A program made the translations under genes and the position numbers. From Rhodococcus rhodochrous (GTDB lineage Bacteria > Actinomycetota > Actinomycetes > Mycobacteriales > Mycobacteriaceae): DNA of 64,000 nucleotides. The DNA is taken from assembly GCF_014854695.1 (NCBI RefSeq), contig NZ_CP027557.1:4340001-4404000 (forward strand), given 5' to 3'. Under the pieces are notes generated by a model, which was not told the origin of the DNA, did not search any database, and saw nothing but the letters and a program-made list of their open reading frames with translations. Below are positions 45,011 through 52,689 of the stretch, one piece after another (the first letter of the stretch is position 1; each line of letters starts with the position of its first letter).

Positions 45011-45918
45011 TCGGTCGCCTCCTGCAATTGCTTGGCCCACAGCCATTCGTGACCCCAGTAGCTGTCGGCGGTGATCTCCTCGGCCGTGTAATAGGTCTCG
45101 TCGACGAGCATGCCCTCGGTGCCGTATTCGATGTCCCATCCGCCGGGGACCTGGACGTAGAAGGACACCATCTTGTCGTTGGTGTGGCGACCCAGCGTGG
45201 ACGATACCGGGAAGTCCCGGGCGGTCACCTGATCGAGGGCACGGCCGACTGCATCGAGCGAATCGACCTCCACCATCACGTGGACGAGGCCCGGGTCCCG
45301 ATCCTCGGGGCTGGGCATGAGGGCCAGACTGTGATGGCGCTGGTTGACACCGAGGAACCGGATCCGCATCGGGTCCATACCGGGAGGAGTCGGCAACCGG
45401 AACGCCCCTCGCGGAAGAAATTCGAGCACGTCCACGTAGAAATGGAACGATTCGTCGAAGGCGGTGGTGGGCATGACGACGTGCCCGAGGCCCTGTGGTC
45501 CCGTCACGAACTTCTGTCCGTAGCGTGTGACGACGGGACTGTGGTCGAGAGCCGGCCCGAAGAAGAACTCGAGCGGGGTGCCACCCGGATCCTTCATGAT
45601 CAGGCCACCTTCGACGCGCCGCCGCTCGCACATCTCGAAAGGCATGGCCTCGAATTCGTATCCCGCGGTGGTCAGTCGGTCCGCGAGAGCCCGGAGGGCG
45701 GTACCGTCCCTGACTTCCCAGCCGACCGCGGTCACGCGGTCGGTGTCGCCCGGTTCGACGGTGATCCGAGCCGGACGTTCGTCCATGCGGAAGTGCAGTG
45801 CGTCGTCCTCCGGACCGGTGCCCGGCGCGAAGCCGAGCACATCGAACCCGAGCTCGCGCCAACGCGCCATGTCGGTGGCCTGGACGCGAACGTAGCCGAG
45901 GCTCTTGATCTCAGTCAC
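45007..45918 (-). CDS. hsaC: Extradiol ring-cleavage dioxygenase, HsaC-like
   Basis: 303 residues, two VOC modules of the BphC/HsaC type that cleave a catechol next to the hydroxyls (in steroid degradation, 3,4-DHSA to 4,9-DSHA). The Fe(II) ligands are visible: His146 (GLGH), His213 (LVHV), Glu264 (WDIEYG). Length and start match HsaC (about 300). GTG at 45918 with GAAAGGAA upstream. Flanked by hsaA and the BVMO genes, with start/stop overlap downstream. Confidence 0.9.
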   Translation of the reverse strand: MTEIKSLGYVRVQATDMARWRELGFDVLGFAPGTGPEDDALHFRMDERPARITVEPGDTDRVTAVGWEVRDGTALRALADRLTTAGYEFEAMPFEMCERRRVEGGLIMKDPGGTPLEFFFGPALDHSPVVTRYGQKFVTGPQGLGHVVMPTTAFDESFHFYVDVLEFLPRGAFRLPTPPGMDPMRIRFLGVNQRHHSLALMPSPEDRDPGLVHVMVEVDSLDAVGRALDQVTARDFPVSSTLGRHTNDKMVSFYVQVPGGWDIEYGTEGMLVDETYYTAEEITADSYWGHEWLWAKQLQEATE

Positions 45919-45946
45919 AGAATTCCTTTCGAGTGCGCAAGGGGTG

Positions 45947-47131
45947 TCAGATCATCACGCGGAGGGGTCCGTCCGGAACGTCGATTCCGAGGGAGGCCAT
46001 GGCCGACGCGTGATAGGTGGTGCTGGTGACGTGGATGGCGTGGTGCAGGCCGGCGTGCGCATCCCGCCAGAAGCGCTGCAAGGGGTTGTCGACGCGGAGG
46101 GCGTTTCCGCCGCACCGGTCGAAGACTTCGTCCGCGGCGCGGACGGCACGCCATGCCGAGCGCACCTGGTTGCGGCGCGACGTCGCCCGGGTCTCGAAGT
46201 CGACCTCCTTGCCGGCATCGACGAGATCCCAGATCCGGTCGACGTTCGCCAGGAGTTGCTGCCGGGCCGCGTCGATCTCGGCAGCGGCCTCGCCGAGGGC
46301 GTGCAGGACGTACGGATCGTCCTTGATGGCAGTCCCTGCCGCACCCACGCGCCCGCGCTGATAGTCGACACCCGCCGCGAGTACGCCCTCGCAGATCCCG
46401 ATGGTGGCGGAGGTGATACCGAGCGGGAACATCGTCGACCACGGCATCCGGTAGAGGGTCTCGGTGACGCCGTACTCCTTGGCCGCGGTCCCGTCGATCA
46501 CCGCTCCGCCGTTCATCACCCGGTACTCGGGAATGAACGCGTCCTTGACGACGATATCCTTGCTGCCGGTACCCCGCAGACCGACGACATCCCAGGAATC
46601 GTCGATGATCTCGTAGTCGGAACGCGGAAGGATCACGTGCAGGCCGACGGGGGGCATGACCGGTGCGCCGTCCTCACCACCCACCAACGCGCCGAGGAAG
46701 ATCCACTCGCAGTGGTCGGTTCCCGACGAGAACTGCCACCGCCCGTTCAACCTGTACCCGCCGTCGACGGGAACCGCGACGCCCCCGGGCATGTACGGGG
46801 ATGCCTGCCAGGTATCGGAATTCGTGCCCAGCACTTCGTCCTGCACCTTGGGGTCGGCGAAAGCGAGCTGCCACGGATGGACGCCGACGATCCCGCCGAC
46901 CCATCCCGCGGAACCGTAGATGCTCGCCGTCTTCATCACCGTCTCGGCGAACTCCCGAGGATGTGCTTCGTACCCGTTGTACTTCTTCCGCTGCAGCAAC
47001 CGGATGATCCCGGACTGCCGGAGGCCGGCGGCCATGTCGTCCGTCAGCCGACCGAGCCGGTCGGAGTCGTCGGCCCCCGCTCGGATCTCGTCGGCCATCG
47101 CGACGATGTTGTCGAGCACTTCGTAACTCAT
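45947..47131 (-). CDS. hsaA: Flavin-dependent monooxygenase, HsaA-like
   Basis: 394 residues, the length of HsaA. It has acyl-CoA dehydrogenase fold features (GIVGVHPWQLAFAD, RLNGRWQFSSGTDHCEWIF, DVVGLRGTGSKDIVV, FDRCGGNALRVDNPLQRFWRDAHAGLHHA), typical of the oxygenase component that 4-hydroxylates 3-HSA using reduced flavin from HsaB. No HsaB is in the window. ATG at 47131 with CCTGGAGA upstream; an in-frame upstream start at 47233 is spurious. A 28-base gap to hsaC indicates an operon. Confidence 0.9.
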   Translation of the reverse strand: MSYEVLDNIVAMADEIRAGADDSDRLGRLTDDMAAGLRQSGIIRLLQRKKYNGYEAHPREFAETVMKTASIYGSAGWVGGIVGVHPWQLAFADPKVQDEVLGTNSDTWQASPYMPGGVAVPVDGGYRLNGRWQFSSGTDHCEWIFLGALVGGEDGAPVMPPVGLHVILPRSDYEIIDDSWDVVGLRGTGSKDIVVKDAFIPEYRVMNGGAVIDGTAAKEYGVTETLYRMPWSTMFPLGITSATIGICEGVLAAGVDYQRGRVGAAGTAIKDDPYVLHALGEAAAEIDAARQQLLANVDRIWDLVDAGKEVDFETRATSRRNQVRSAWRAVRAADEVFDRCGGNALRVDNPLQRFWRDAHAGLHHAIHVTSTTYHASAMASLGIDVPDGPLRVMI

Positions 47132-47171
47132 GGTTTCTCCAGGAGGTATGTGATGATGCGGAATTGCGGGG

Positions 47172-48371
47172 TCAGGATCCCGATTCGGCGGAGGCTGCCT
47201 CACGAGCCCGGGTGAGGTTCGGGGCGAAGGCACTACGTCCGGCAGCGACGTTCTCGTCGACTTCGGCCTGCCAGCTCGTCAGGGCGCGCGTGGTGTCGAT
47301 CTCGTACTCGAACCGGTTGACCATCTCGGGTCGGATGTCCTCGACGTCGACGTAGAACTGTTCGTACCACCGCCGCAGTTGGTAGACGGGACCGTCCTCC
47401 TCGCACAGCAGGGGGTTGTCGATCCGCGACTTGTTCTTCCAGATCTCGACGTCCTGCTCGAATCCGATCGCGACGCCCTGGGCGACGGCCTGGGCGATCT
47501 GTTCCGCCTGCTCCGGGGGCACTCCCTCGGGCCTTTCCACCATCACGCCGTACTGCAGGCGGAAGGAGGTCGGAAAGATGGGGTAGTGGCAGTTGATCAG
47601 GTAGATGTTCGGCGGCGACTCGGGATCACGGCCGGCGCTCCACAGCTTGTCGATCATGTACGAGGGACCGTAATACGTGGCATCGGATCTGCTCTCGGCA
47701 CTGTAATTGGTGGTCTGGCTGACGCCTACGGCATCCGCCCGGGGCAGGGACCACATGACCTGGGTGGCGGTATGACCTTCGAACACGTTTCGGAAGTAGG
47801 TCGGCATTCCGTAGTGGACGTAGAAGAAGTGCGCCATGTCGACGACGTTGTCCACGATCTCGCGACAGTGGGATCCGGTCACCTCGATCGAGTTCCACAC
47901 CCAGTCGGTCCACCCGGGATCGCCGTAGGTGGGAACCTCCGGAACGGCGAGCTCCGCCGGCGGCTTGCTGCCCTGCGGGTCGTGCCAGACGAAGAGCTGA
48001 CCGCTCACCTCCGCCACCGGCCACGTCCGCGTGCGGGCGAGCGGTGGAACACGACGCGCATAGGGGATCTCGGCGCACTTCCCGTCACCGCGCCAGCGCC
48101 AGTCGTGGAACGGACAGGCGATGGTGTTGCCCTTCACGGCTCCCTGCGCCAGATTTCCACCCATGTGCCTGCAGTAGGCGTCCAGAACGTTGAGCTTTCC
48201 GTCCTCACCGGCGAACACCACGAGCGAGGTCCCGAACGCGTCGACCTGATGGGGCTTGCCGTCCGCGAAATCGCGTACGAGCCCCAAGCAGTGCCATCCT
48301 CGCGCGTAGCGCTCCGGCGGCGTGCCTACATCGATGGTTCGGACCTGATCTTCGGTGTCTGTGGAACCCAC
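47172..48371 (-). CDS. kshA: 3-ketosteroid 9alpha-hydroxylase, oxygenase component KshA
   Basis: Rieske non-heme iron oxygenase hydroxylating C9 of ADD-type steroids, which opens ring B. 399 residues. Rieske site C67-R-H69 and C86-PF-H89; mononuclear iron site N175, D178, H181, H186 and D307, the same spacing as M. tuberculosis KshA. The blocks RGWHCLGLVRDF and PYARRVPPLARTR are diagnostic. Needs a KshB reductase, not found here. GTG at 48371 preceded by AGGAGG. First gene of the minus-strand operon running through hsaA, hsaC, both BVMOs and the small Cys protein. Confidence 0.94.
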   Translation of the reverse strand: MGSTDTEDQVRTIDVGTPPERYARGWHCLGLVRDFADGKPHQVDAFGTSLVVFAGEDGKLNVLDAYCRHMGGNLAQGAVKGNTIACPFHDWRWRGDGKCAEIPYARRVPPLARTRTWPVAEVSGQLFVWHDPQGSKPPAELAVPEVPTYGDPGWTDWVWNSIEVTGSHCREIVDNVVDMAHFFYVHYGMPTYFRNVFEGHTATQVMWSLPRADAVGVSQTTNYSAESRSDATYYGPSYMIDKLWSAGRDPESPPNIYLINCHYPIFPTSFRLQYGVMVERPEGVPPEQAEQIAQAVAQGVAIGFEQDVEIWKNKSRIDNPLLCEEDGPVYQLRRWYEQFYVDVEDIRPEMVNRFEYEIDTTRALTSWQAEVDENVAAGRSAFAPNLTRAREAASAESGS

Positions 48372-48547
48372 GATGCCTCCTGATCGACTGATCGCGACGA
48401 CTCGCCCGTCGCACCAGGGACCAGGATCGAGAACCCGGACGTCGATGTGATGTCCGTCTCCCGAAGAGCGGGAGGGCAGTTTCGGTCACAGGGATCCACC
48501 TGGCACGGTCGGTTCCATGGTTGCCGTACGTGGCGCTTCGCGGATAT

Positions 48548-48565
48548 GGTGACGCCCATCACACC
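48548..48565. promoter_or_regulatory. Palindromic operator upstream of iclR
   Basis: GGTGA-CGCCCA-TCACACC, 24-41 bases upstream of the IclR start in the 217-base divergent iclR-kshA gap. It fits either a CRP-like site (GTGA-N6-TCAC) or an IclR autoregulatory operator. No other clear element was found in this gap. Confidence 0.45.
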
Positions 48566-48588
48566 TGGGGGGTGTTCAGGAGGAGAAT

Positions 48589-49359
48589 GTGAGTACGTCA
48601 CGCACCGATGGTCTGCCCGTGTCCGTCGTGGACCGGATTTCCCTGGTCCTGGAGGCCTTGAGCACGGGCCCGATGACGCTGGCCAAGGTCACGGCCCGCA
48701 CCGGGCTCCCCCGCTCGTCGGCGCACCGCCTTCTGGAACAACTCGCCAACGCGGGCTGGTTGGCGAGGTCACCCGAGCAGACGTACGAGTTCGGGGTGAA
48801 GGCGTACGAATTGGGTCAGGCCGCGCTCAATCAGAACCGGCTCCTGCATCATGCGCGTCCCCTGATGCATGCCTTCGCGCATCGCTCGGGGTTCACGGTG
48901 CAATTGGGGGTTGTGGACCGCGGCGACACCGTCTACCTGGCCAAGGTGAACGGACGCACATCGGGCTCGACCCCGACGGCCGTCGGCCAACGCGTGCCGG
49001 CCCACTCGACCGCCCTCGGCAAGGTCATCATGGCGTACTCGGCGGTCTCGTCGCAGCACCGTCCGGACCGTGACCGGATTGCCTCCGGGACAGCACCTTC
49101 CGCACGGAGCCGCTTCGAGGACGAGCTCGCCCAGGTGCGTGATCGTGGCGCCGCGTTCGACCGCGCCGAGGCGTTCCCCGGCATAGCCTGTGTCGGGGTG
49201 TCGATCGGTCCGCCCGATCACATGTACGGGAATCTCGCCGGGCTGTCCGTGTGCGCCCCCGTCAGCGTGCTGGATCACCACAAGATGATCGGGCCGCTAC
49301 GTGTTCTGGCCGGCGACATCTGGCAGCGCTGTGTCGCGTCGGATCTTTCGACGCACTAG
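48589..49359 (+). CDS. IclR-family transcriptional regulator
   Basis: 256 residues. Winged helix-turn-helix at residues about 10-70 (VVDRISLVLEALSTGPMTLAKVTARTGLPRSSAHRLLEQL), then the IclR effector domain with STALGKVIMAY and a C-terminal VGVSIGPPDHMYGNLAGLSVCAPV. GTG at 48589 has GGAGGAG upstream. Divergent from the kshA operon, which it most likely controls. Effector unknown. Confidence 0.87.
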   Translation: MSTSRTDGLPVSVVDRISLVLEALSTGPMTLAKVTARTGLPRSSAHRLLEQLANAGWLARSPEQTYEFGVKAYELGQAALNQNRLLHHARPLMHAFAHRSGFTVQLGVVDRGDTVYLAKVNGRTSGSTPTAVGQRVPAHSTALGKVIMAYSAVSSQHRPDRDRIASGTAPSARSRFEDELAQVRDRGAAFDRAEAFPGIACVGVSIGPPDHMYGNLAGLSVCAPVSVLDHHKMIGPLRVLAGDIWQRCVASDLSTH

Positions 49360-49365
49360 CCGACG

Positions 49366-49403
49366 GCGGTGGGCGCGGAACACATGTGTTCCGCGCCCAC
49401 CGC
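49366..49403. terminator. Perfect-palindrome terminator between iclR and the VOC gene
   Basis: 38-base perfect palindrome: GCGGTGGGCGCGGAACACA followed by its complement. Located between convergent stops. Confidence 0.82.
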
Positions 49404-49441
49404 TGTGATGTCGAGAGTATGGCGAGGGCCGAGGGTACGGA

Positions 49442-49843
49442 TCAGCCTCGCTGCACGAACTCCACGAGATAGCCGTCCGGGTCGCGAACCGTGCCGATCA
49501 CCATCCCGTAGGCCTCGAGTTCCGTTGCCGGTGTCTCCTCGACGCCACCGTGCCTACATGCGTGGGCCATCCTCTCCCTGACGTCGTCGGTGTTCAGCAC
49601 GATCTTGACGAACATGTTGCCGTGTTCGTGTGGGGTCTCCCCCTCGATGCCGGTCGGCACGACGAGTTCGAGGCCCGCGGCACCGGCCCGGACGATCGAC
49701 GCGCGGAATGTAGGGGTGTCCAGATCCTTGTCGTGCGCGAATCCGCATCCCCGGGTGTAGAACTCGGCAGATCTTTCCAGGTCGGCGACTCTCAGCGCAG
49801 TGAGCGAGAGCAACGTCGGCGCACCCGACTCCTGCACGGTCAT
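49442..49843 (-). CDS. VOC-superfamily (glyoxalase/dioxygenase-like) protein
   Basis: 133-residue single VOC module: TLLSLTALRVADLERSAEFYTR at the start, LELVVPTGIEGETPHEHGNMFVKIVL, and DPDGYLVEFV at the end. Resembles methylmalonyl-CoA epimerase/glyoxalase-like proteins; His and Glu ligands are only partly clear. The ATG at 49843 overlaps the stop of the upstream SDR by four bases, so both form a two-gene unit opposite the acyl-CoA operon. Confidence 0.75.
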   Translation of the reverse strand: MTVQESGAPTLLSLTALRVADLERSAEFYTRGCGFAHDKDLDTPTFRASIVRAGAAGLELVVPTGIEGETPHEHGNMFVKIVLNTDDVRERMAHACRHGGVEETPATELEAYGMVIGTVRDPDGYLVEFVQRG

Positions 49844-50598
49844 CGCGTCTGGGACCCACCGTTGAAGTCCAGTGTCTGACCGGTGATTCCGCCCGCCTCG
49901 TTCGAGGCCAGGTAGGCGCAGAATGCGCCGACCTCGATGGGATCGCCCAGGCGGCCGATCGGGATCGTCCGGAGGATCTGCTCGATCATCTCCGCACTCA
50001 TCTTCTCCTCGAGGTTCTTCTGATGCCCCAGTGCCACGATGTTCGCCGTCACGCCGTACTGCCCGGTCTCGGCCGCCAGGTGCCGGATGAACCCTTCGAT
50101 TCCGCTCTTACCCGTTGCGTACATCGATTGATTGATGTTCTGACCCGTGCGTGCAGAACCCGACGAGATCTGGACGACCCGTCCCCAGCCGGCCTCGCAC
50201 ATCCCGTCGAGGGCGACCTTGATGCAGTTCATCGCGCCGTAGATGTTGAGATCGATCGGAGCGCGCCATTCCTCGGGCGACAACTCGCGGAACGGTTTGA
50301 TGACGCGTCCTTCCGCGATGCCCGCATTGTTGACGACGATGTCGACGTGTCCGCCGAGTGTCTCCTCCGCCGCCCGTACGCATTCGAGCGTGGCGTCGTA
50401 GTCGGTGACGTCGAAGGCCGATGCGACCGCCGTGTTCCCCTCCTCGACGATCGCCGCGGCGACCTTCTCGGCGCGGTCCGGGAACAGATCGTTGACGATG
50501 ACCGAGGCCCCCTGCCGCGCAAGGACCTTCGCGATTCCCTCACCGACGCTCTGACCGGCACCGCTGACGAGCGCGATGCGTCCGGCAAGACTGAACAC
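49840..50598 (-). CDS. SDR-family oxidoreductase
   Basis: 252 residues. ALVSGAGQSVGEGIA (an unusual glycine motif with Q-S between the first glycines), NDLFPD after beta-2 (NAD-type), NNAGIAEGR, Ser in QISSGSAR, YATGK and the C-terminal GGITGQTLDFNGG. GTG at 50598 with GGAAGGAG upstream. Divergent from the enoyl-CoA hydratase-like gene across a 124-base region with a strong palindrome. Confidence 0.82.
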   Translation of the reverse strand: MFSLAGRIALVSGAGQSVGEGIAKVLARQGASVIVNDLFPDRAEKVAAAIVEEGNTAVASAFDVTDYDATLECVRAAEETLGGHVDIVVNNAGIAEGRVIKPFRELSPEEWRAPIDLNIYGAMNCIKVALDGMCEAGWGRVVQISSGSARTGQNINQSMYATGKSGIEGFIRHLAAETGQYGVTANIVALGHQKNLEEKMSAEMIEQILRTIPIGRLGDPIEVGAFCAYLASNEAGGITGQTLDFNGGSQTR

Positions 50599-50680
50599 AG
50601 GTACTCCTTCCCGTCGAACATGATTCGACGAATCGTGATGTGAGCCAGTGCACAACAGAGAACCATTTATTGTCAACAGA

Positions 50681-50694
50681 TATTGGATCCAATA
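50681..50694. promoter_or_regulatory. VanR/GntR-type operator (TATTGGATCCAATA)
   Basis: Perfect 14-base palindrome 29-42 bases upstream of the ECH-like gene, in the divergent gap. Its core ATTGGATCCAAT is, to my memory, identical to the Caulobacter VanR (FCD-GntR) operator. The likely binder is the GntR product encoded at the end of the same operon. Confidence 0.7.
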
Positions 50695-50722
50695 ATCGCT
50701 ACGCATCTGTTACGGTCTCCGC

Positions 50723-51535
50723 ATGACCCAGATCTCATCCGATCCTGAGCTGGGCGGCGGCCCGACGGAGCCGATTCTCTGTTCCGTCGCAGACGGTCTC
50801 GCCCGCATCACCTTGAACAATCCTCGTCGCAAGAACGCGATCACCCTGGACATGGCAGCCGAGATCTCGGCGTTCTGCGACCGCGTCGAACGGGATACGA
50901 CCATCGGTGCCGTGGTCGTCGACGCGAACGGAAGCTATTTCTGCAGCGGCGCCGACACTCGCGACCTCGCATCCTCATCCACCGATCCCGCTTCTCCCGA
51001 AGCGGTACAACGCACGTCGGCGGTCTACAACGCCTTCGTACGCATCGGGTCGCTCCCGGTACCGACCGTCGCCGTGGTGACCGGTGGCGCTGTCGGGGCA
51101 GGTCTGAACCTCGCCATGGCCGCCGACATCATGGTGGTGACACCCGAGACCGTCCTCGACAGCGGCTTCTCCGCTCGGAACATCCATCCGGGTGGCGGCC
51201 ACATCTCCCTGCTGGGACGTGCGATGGGTTGGTCCGGCGCGATCGCCCTCGCAGCGTGCGGACAGTCCCTGAGCGGATCCGACGCCGTGGCACGAGGACT
51301 CGCCTACATCGCTGTGGCCGCCGAGGACATACCGGCGACCGTCGAGCAGCTCACCCGCACGGCCGCCGCCGATCCCGAACTGACGCGACGCATCATGACG
51401 AGCGCGCGCCTCGAACTCGGCCCACCCGCCGTGAGCTGGGAATCGGCGCTGGAGATCGAACGCGGCGTGCAGATGTGGTCGATGGCCCGGAAGGGCCACG
51501 CATCGTGGTCGTCGCGAGGACCGGGCCGCTCGTGA
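50723..51535 (+). CDS. Enoyl-CoA hydratase/isomerase-family protein with atypical active site
   Basis: 270-residue crotonase-fold protein: ARITLNNPRRKNAITLDMA, oxyanion loop GSYFCSGADTRDL, VTGGAVGAGLNLAMAADIMVV and NIHPGGGHISLLGRAMG. The two Glu residues of true enoyl-CoA hydratases appear absent: Asn stands where GGxxE normally has Glu, and the second site reads SARNIH. It could be an isomerase, thioesterase or ring-cleaving homologue. Opens an operon with two acyl-CoA dehydrogenases and a CoA-transferase; the downstream start overlaps its stop by four bases. Confidence 0.8.
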   Translation: MTQISSDPELGGGPTEPILCSVADGLARITLNNPRRKNAITLDMAAEISAFCDRVERDTTIGAVVVDANGSYFCSGADTRDLASSSTDPASPEAVQRTSAVYNAFVRIGSLPVPTVAVVTGGAVGAGLNLAMAADIMVVTPETVLDSGFSARNIHPGGGHISLLGRAMGWSGAIALAACGQSLSGSDAVARGLAYIAVAAEDIPATVEQLTRTAAADPELTRRIMTSARLELGPPAVSWESALEIERGVQMWSMARKGHASWSSRGPGRS

Positions 51536-52689
51536 CCGCCACCGGAACCGAGCACCTCGAGGACATCGACTCCGGGCTCGGGCACCTCCGCGCCGAGGTA
51601 CGGGCCTTCTTGTCCCAGGAGATCACCCCGGGCCGGTTCGTTCCCGACACGGACAGCTGGATGACCGGGTTCGACCCCGACTTCAGCGCTCGTGTGGCCG
51701 GACGAGGCTGGCTCGGCATGACGGTCCCCACGGAGTACGGCGGGCACGGACGCAGTCCGCTCGAACGCTTCGTCGTCAGCGAGGAGATGCTCGCGCACGG
51801 CGCCCCCGTCGCGGCGCACTGGATCGCCGACCGCCAGATGGCACCGAGCATCCTCGCCAACGGATCGGAAGAGCAGAAGCAGCGGTACCTTCCGGAGATC
51901 GCCTCGGGCCGAGCCTTCTTCGCCATCGGTATGAGCGAACCCGACGCAGGCTCGGATCTGGCTTCGGTGCGTACCCGCGCCGTCGACAACGGCAATTCGT
52001 GGACGATCACCGGCACCAAGGTCTGGACCACCGGAGCCCACCTCGCGCACGCGATGGTGCTGCTCGCCCGCACCGACGGACAACCGGGCGACCGCCACAG
52101 CGGCCTGTCCCAGTTCGTCGTCGACCTCCCCCACCCCGACATCGAGATCCGTCCCCTGCGGAGCATCGACGGACAGGCACATTTCAACGAGGTCGTCTTC
52201 CACGGCGCGCAGGTGCCGGCATCGGCCCTCCTCGGCAAGCGCGGAAACGGCTGGACCCAGGTCATGGGTGAACTCGCGTTCGAGCGATCCGGTCCCGAGC
52301 GCTATCTGAGCACGATGCCCCTGCTGCGCGCATGGGCGGCCCACCTCGCGGAAAACGGGGCGACTCCCGCACAGAGACAGACCCTGGGCACTCTCACAGC
52401 CAGGGCGTGGGCTCTGCGCCGGATGTCCTTGCGGGTCGCGGCCGAGCTCACGGCCGGCCGCAGGCCCGACATCCTCGCAGCGATGGTGAAGGATCTCGGG
52501 TCGACCTTCGAGGGCGATCTGGTCGAAGCCGTGCGGGCTTCGAGCAACCTCGTCGCCCGGCGCGACGGAGCCGATCCGCTGGCGCGCATGCTGGCCCACA
52601 GTGTTCTGCACACACCCGTGTTCACCCTCAGGGGTGGCACCAACGAGATCCTGCGCGGGATCATCGCGCGCGGATCGGGGGTTCGATGA
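51532..52689 (+). CDS. Acyl-CoA dehydrogenase, subunit one of a probable heteromer
   Basis: 385 residues with the complete family layout: LGMTVPTEYGGHGRSPL, SEPDAGSDLASVRTRA, ITGTKVWTTGAHLAHAMVLLARTD, and TLRGGTNEILRGIIARG. Gly, not Glu, occupies the position of the MCAD catalytic Glu; ELAFERSG could supply an alternative base. GTG at 51532 (GTGA) overlaps the hydratase-like stop. It is immediately followed by a shorter homologue with another ATGA overlap. Confidence 0.85.
   Translation: MTATGTEHLEDIDSGLGHLRAEVRAFLSQEITPGRFVPDTDSWMTGFDPDFSARVAGRGWLGMTVPTEYGGHGRSPLERFVVSEEMLAHGAPVAAHWIADRQMAPSILANGSEEQKQRYLPEIASGRAFFAIGMSEPDAGSDLASVRTRAVDNGNSWTITGTKVWTTGAHLAHAMVLLARTDGQPGDRHSGLSQFVVDLPHPDIEIRPLRSIDGQAHFNEVVFHGAQVPASALLGKRGNGWTQVMGELAFERSGPERYLSTMPLLRAWAAHLAENGATPAQRQTLGTLTARAWALRRMSLRVAAELTAGRRPDILAAMVKDLGSTFEGDLVEAVRASSNLVARRDGADPLARMLAHSVLHTPVFTLRGGTNEILRGIIARGSGVR

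Noticed and set aside
48372-48588. KstR or KstR2 sites upstream of kshA
   Set aside because: No AACNNGTT core or KstR2 palindrome is present in this gap.
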